Source of the DNA: Chloroflexota bacterium | GTDB lineage: Bacteria > Chloroflexota > Anaerolineae > B4-G1 | Assembly: GCA_024232355.1 (NCBI GenBank) | Contig: JAAEPW010000972.1 | Location: 9,346 to 73,345 of the forward strand | DNA length: 64,000 nucleotides | Direction: 5' to 3' | Shown here: positions 60,621-64,000 of the stretch, piece by piece | Position numbering within the stretch: the first letter of the stretch is position 1 | Layout of the letters: each line of letters opens with the position of its first letter | The notes under the pieces: generated by a model | Databases searched by the model: none | What the model was told of the DNA's origin: nothing | Seen by the model: the letters and a program-made list of their open reading frames with translations, nothing else | Program-made: the position numbers and the translations under genes

Positions 60621-61573
60621 CACTCCTCACCGTCGACGAGGGTGAACGTCTCCTGCACCTGGCGCAGGAGTATGGGGATACTTTCATCGCTCAACGTCCG
60701 CGTCCGCAGCACATATAACCAACGATCCAGCCCTTGAATGACCACCGCTTCGGCTGTGCCACCTCCCACCGCCGACCAATCTTCGTGGAACAAGAACGAT
60801 ATCTGTTTTTGCCATTCTGTTTCTTCAACGCCAAGCACAGTGGGCGGTTCATTGGGATTGTGAGTTGTCTCTAACATCACGGTCGCGTTATTAAACAACA
60901 AGGGCTCGGCAGGGCCAGGGGCCCACCACAATGCGATCTCGGCATCACCAAACCGCCACACGCGCCCGCCAGACCACTGATCCCCTTTTGCCACTATTTC
61001 TACAAAATCCTGTGGCACGTGCATATCCACCCCAGCAGGCAGTATATCTGTCAGATCGCGGAAATGAACAGGGTCTGGTGAAAAGGTCAAATACCGTTCT
61101 CCTGCGACATCTAGTGAAGACCGTACATATACTACCAATAACCAATCTCCCTCTCGCGGCTCTATAGGAAATTGCGCCGGCTCTTGGGCCACATACCAAT
61201 TTCCTTCCTTTGGCATCAGATCAAACGACCAACTTGGTTCTTCCCCAGGACCTGTTATAGAGGCCCGCACAGTCGCCGTCACACTGATGCCCGGTGGAGG
61301 AATTAACTCTACCTGGACGAACACCGGCTCCAAAGCTGATACTTGCTCAGGCCAATCAATGTTCAACACAAGCGGCGGGATCGGAGTAGCAGTTGGAGTT
61401 GGCGTGGGAGGCAACGTGGGCAACAGAGTAGGTGTAGAGTCAAGTGTGCTAATGGGAACATGCGTGGCGGTCAAAGTTGGACTCGATACCGTCGGAGCGC
61501 AGGATGCCAAAAATATCGCCAAGAGACCGATCGCAAATTGCACATAGTTTTTTGGAAGACGTTTGTATGACAT
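60620..61573 (-). CDS. Lipoprotein of unknown function
   Basis: 317 residues from the ATG at 61573. LLAIFLASC around residue 22 is a lipobox; a Pro/Thr-rich linker (about 28-65) spaces the domain from the membrane. The rest is beta-rich (VLNIDWPEQVSALEPVFVQV, SVTATVRASITGPGE, SWSFDLMPKEGNWYVAQEP) with a second half of about 150 residues (GGRVWRFGDAEIALWWAPGPAEPLLFNN). No family recognised. It converges on the L,D-transpeptidase gene, and its first in-frame codons upstream (to 61669) have no signal. Confidence 0.65.
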   Translation of the reverse strand: MSYKRLPKNYVQFAIGLLAIFLASCAPTVSSPTLTATHVPISTLDSTPTLLPTLPPTPTPTATPIPPLVLNIDWPEQVSALEPVFVQVELIPPPGISVTATVRASITGPGEEPSWSFDLMPKEGNWYVAQEPAQFPIEPREGDWLLVVYVRSSLDVAGERYLTFSPDPVHFRDLTDILPAGVDMHVPQDFVEIVAKGDQWSGGRVWRFGDAEIALWWAPGPAEPLLFNNATVMLETTHNPNEPPTVLGVEETEWQKQISFLFHEDWSAVGGGTAEAVVIQGLDRWLYVLRTRTLSDESIPILLRQVQETFTLVDGEE

Positions 61574-61632
61574 GGCGATATGATAACACAAGTGCGACAG
61601 GAGAGCAACAACAAGCGTTTGGTCTTGCCGAG

Positions 61633-61660
61633 TTGCCGTTTTGGGATGAGGGGATATAAT
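61633..61660 (+). promoter_or_regulatory. Promoter of the receiver-GAF-kinase gene
   Basis: -35 TTGCCG (61633-61638), 16-base spacer, perfect -10 TATAAT (61655-61660), about 35 bases before the ATG. Confidence 0.65.
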
Positions 61661-61695
61661 AGTACCCACGGTACAAGAACCTATTCGGAGAAATT

Positions 61696-63351
61696 ATGGA
61701 CACTCGAATCCTAATTGTTGACGATAGCACCCTCGTTGTCGATATCCTGACCAACATTCTCTCTGATCAAGGCCACGAGGTCGAGTCTCGCAACGATGGA
61801 CAGAGCGGCTGGGATCGTCTCGTGGCAGGAGTCGAACGCAAATCGCCTATGCCAGACCTGTTGCTGCTCGATTTGAACATGCCCGGCATAGACGGCCTAA
61901 CACTTTTGCGCCGCATGCGGGCCGACGAGCGGTTTGCGCTCTTGCCCATAATCATCCTCACCGCAGAGACCGATTCCGACACCCGTATGCACGCGCTGGA
62001 AGCAGGTGCGAACGACTATCTCTTTAAGCCAGTGCAAGCTGTTGAATTGGTGGCTCGTGTAAAAACGATCATCAACTGGAAAATGGCCGAGCGTCTTCAA
62101 GAGCGCAAAATGATGCATCTGGTCGAGGCCGGCCAAGTCCTCATGTCTACCCTCGATCTGGACAGTGTATTGCAACGCATTCTGCAAATCGCCATGATCG
62201 AGATGCAAGCCGAGGGCACATCCATCTGGCTGCGGAATCCAGATGAAAGTCTCGAGTGTCAGGCCGCTTTTGGACACCCTGCCGAGCGCTTGCAGGGGGT
62301 TCGAATAGATCCGGGGCGAGGCGTTGCTGGTTGGGTACTTCAACACAAGCAATCGATCCTAGTTCCTGATGCACAAACCGACCCACGCCTGGCACGAAAG
62401 GTAGATGAGCAAATAAAGTTCCACACTCGTGACCTCATCGCCGTGCCACTAATCGTGCGAGGGACTGCTATCGGCGTTCTGGAAGCCACGAACAAAAAGC
62501 AGGGAACATTCTCTCAATCCAACCTAGAGTGGATCAAGGCATTGGCCCCTGGCGCTGCTGCCGCTATCGCCAACGCGAGACTTTTCCAGACGTTGCGACG
62601 ACACACCGTCCAACTACAAGCACACAACGAGGAATTGGACGCCTTTGCCGATACTGTGGCCCACGACCTCAAAATCCCCTTGTCCAGCGTCATCGGATTT
62701 GCCGAAACTTTGGAAGAGATTCACACCGAGCTATCTGATGAGGAATTACGTCATTACCTACATTTGATCGCCCGGGGCGGACGCAAGATGAGCAATATTA
62801 TTAACGAATTGCTACTGCTGGCCCGAGTACGCAAGACACAAGTAGAGTTAAAACCACTGGATATGGCCAGTATCGTGACCGAGGCCACACAACGGCTATC
62901 AAGTATGATTGAAAAAAGCCAGGCCAAAATCACAATGCCCAAAACCTGGCCGGAGGCGCTGGGTCACGGCCCATGGATCGAAGAGGTATGGGTCAACTAT
63001 ATCAGCAATGCCCTCAAATACGGCGGCCAGCCCCCCCACGTGGAACTGGGCTTTGACACCCACGCAACACCACCAACCTCGGTGCAGCCCCAGTCAGACA
63101 ATGAGGTCGCAGTCAGCGGCAAGATCAGCTTTTGGGTCCGGGACAACGGCCCTGGCCTTACGCCGGAGGCTCAAGCCCAATTGTTCACTCCTTTTACGCG
63201 GCTCGAACGGGGACGCGCGGAAGGACACGGACTAGGCCTCTCTATTGTACAACGCATCGTAGACAAGCTTGGCGGACAAGCGTGGGTAGAGAGCCAAGTG
63301 GGCCAAGGAAGTGTCTTTAGCTTTACTTTGACGAACGTGTCCGGCGTCTAG
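61696..63351 (+). CDS. Hybrid response regulator - GAF - histidine kinase
   Basis: 551 residues, cytoplasmic. Receiver domain at 1-125 with phospho-acceptor Asp59 (LLLLDLNMPG), GAF domain at about 145-295 (GRGVAGWVLQHKQSILV, DLIAVPLIVRGTAIGVLEATN), HisKA with VAHDLKIPLSS (His322) and HATPase at about 420-545 (VNYISNALKYGG, VRDNGPGL, GHGLGLSIVQ). The receiver comes first, so it may be driven by another kinase and feed the GAF-kinase part. It carries no DNA-binding output. No partner gene is adjacent. Confidence 0.92.
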   Translation: MDTRILIVDDSTLVVDILTNILSDQGHEVESRNDGQSGWDRLVAGVERKSPMPDLLLLDLNMPGIDGLTLLRRMRADERFALLPIIILTAETDSDTRMHALEAGANDYLFKPVQAVELVARVKTIINWKMAERLQERKMMHLVEAGQVLMSTLDLDSVLQRILQIAMIEMQAEGTSIWLRNPDESLECQAAFGHPAERLQGVRIDPGRGVAGWVLQHKQSILVPDAQTDPRLARKVDEQIKFHTRDLIAVPLIVRGTAIGVLEATNKKQGTFSQSNLEWIKALAPGAAAAIANARLFQTLRRHTVQLQAHNEELDAFADTVAHDLKIPLSSVIGFAETLEEIHTELSDEELRHYLHLIARGGRKMSNIINELLLLARVRKTQVELKPLDMASIVTEATQRLSSMIEKSQAKITMPKTWPEALGHGPWIEEVWVNYISNALKYGGQPPHVELGFDTHATPPTSVQPQSDNEVAVSGKISFWVRDNGPGLTPEAQAQLFTPFTRLERGRAEGHGLGLSIVQRIVDKLGGQAWVESQVGQGSVFSFTLTNVSGV

Positions 63352-63432
63352 CTTTATTCCTCCATCCCCACCAAGTCCGTTCAGTTCTCCACAGCCGGAC
63401 AATTCCCCCATCCGGCTTTAAGCACAGATTCT

Positions 63433-63954
63433 TTATTCGCTGGCGACGACGCTTTGTCCGTTCAACTGGGCAAACTCGTTGGCTATCTGATCGTTCGAGA
63501 ACGAGAACACCGCCGCTGTGCTTGACGGCCAGACCTTGAGACCCAAGTAACGTCCCTTCATCATATCGGCCATCGTCTGGGTAGATCGGGACATCACTTT
63601 GCGGATCAGTTCCCGGCCAAGGTATGCCAGTCCACCCGCGAGCAAAGCGAGAAAAATCAGGAACGTCGTCGAGGGATTGCGGTTGATGCCAGTTGTGATA
63701 CCGAACAATGCACAACAACTGAACATAAAGATAGACACGATCCCCAGGGTCAAAATTCTAGCATTCCGCTTTTCCTCGCGCGCGTGCGCAGCGCAATATG
63801 GCACCTCGACGGTCACAAAGCGCCTGCGACGGCTCGTACCTCCACTAAAAGTCCGACGCACCGTCACCTCTTTGGGCACGCCACAATAAACGCACTTGGC
63901 GGGGAACGATACCTTGTACTTGCCATCCACGATTGGAATACTGACTGATTTCAT
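63433..63954 (-). CDS. Zinc-ribbon membrane protein of unknown function
   Basis: 173 residues from the ATG at 63954, with GGAGG eight bases upstream. A CxxC pair near the start (AKCVYCGVP) and a second CAAH stretch (VPYCAAHARE) form a zinc-ribbon-like site. Two membrane helices follow (about 66-88 and 95-115), then a soluble end (QTMADMMKGRYLGLKVWPSS). It is a common small-protein layout in Chloroflexota and relatives without known role. The gene upstream, if any, is outside the window. Confidence 0.7.
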   Translation of the reverse strand: MKSVSIPIVDGKYKVSFPAKCVYCGVPKEVTVRRTFSGGTSRRRRFVTVEVPYCAAHAREEKRNARILTLGIVSIFMFSCCALFGITTGINRNPSTTFLIFLALLAGGLAYLGRELIRKVMSRSTQTMADMMKGRYLGLKVWPSSTAAVFSFSNDQIANEFAQLNGQSVVASE

Positions 63955-64000
63955 CGCTAGTTCCTCCTTGCTGTTAAATGTAAAGGTGCGACGCACTTTA

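Overview
The window looks like chromosomal DNA from an uncultured Chloroflexota bacterium, probably of the Anaerolineae type. The pointers are gene content (GDP-deoxyhexose glycan genes, IorAB, a Bat/Gld-type membrane cluster, DUF2142-like and GT4 glycosyltransferases, an hgcAB pair), frequent TTG/GTG starts and many short REP-like palindromes. This is inference from gene content; there is no rRNA marker and no tRNA was recognised. Almost every base is coding and genes sit in long same-strand runs.

Layout. 1-6.4 kb (minus): a promoter with a folded leader at the window edge, a GH18 hydrolase, a membrane protein with zinc ribbons, a SIMPL-domain protein and a PhoR/PhoB-like two-component pair. 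6.6-10.9 kb (minus): the most notable region, arsR - arsM - [palindromic gap] - hgcA - hgcB - zinc peptidase - C_GCAxxG_C_C protein. HgcA carries the diagnostic NVWCAAGK cap-helix motif and a five-helix membrane domain. HgcB carries two [4Fe-4S] motifs and a terminal vicinal Cys pair. This is therefore a mercury-methylation gene pair next to an arsenic-methylation unit. 11.0-12.2 kb (plus): an AT-rich, solitary Mrr-type restriction endonuclease. 12.2-26.5 kb (plus): rmd, gmd, glmM, a second phosphohexomutase, tatD, a polyprenyl diphosphate synthase and a run of glycosyltransferases, together a surface-glycan locus. 26.5-31.8 kb (minus): iorB/iorA, a nitrilase and a hydantoinase-type amidohydrolase, with a REP-associated transposase remnant between the last two.

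31.9-48.5 kb (minus): a long run combining a Bat-type (BatA/B/C/D/E, MoxR, DUF58) cluster with a Gld-like ABC exporter (ATPase, permease-GldG fusion, DUF4340), plus htpG and a THUMP-domain RNA methyltransferase. 48.6-55.1 kb (plus): mgtE, RNase D, a membrane-anchored unknown, a beta-CASP RNase-like protein, a two-gene cassette with a C39-like cysteine peptidase, and ppa. 55.1-64 kb: polA (minus), an anchored polysaccharide deacetylase (minus), an L,D-transpeptidase with a Tat-like leader (plus), a lipoprotein (minus), a receiver-GAF-kinase hybrid (plus) and a zinc-ribbon membrane protein (minus).

Several genes (the response regulator, GH18, the batB-like gene) have a good -10 box so close to the ATG that their transcripts are probably leaderless. 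Short inverted repeats of at least four sequence families lie between genes and in places run into coding sequence.
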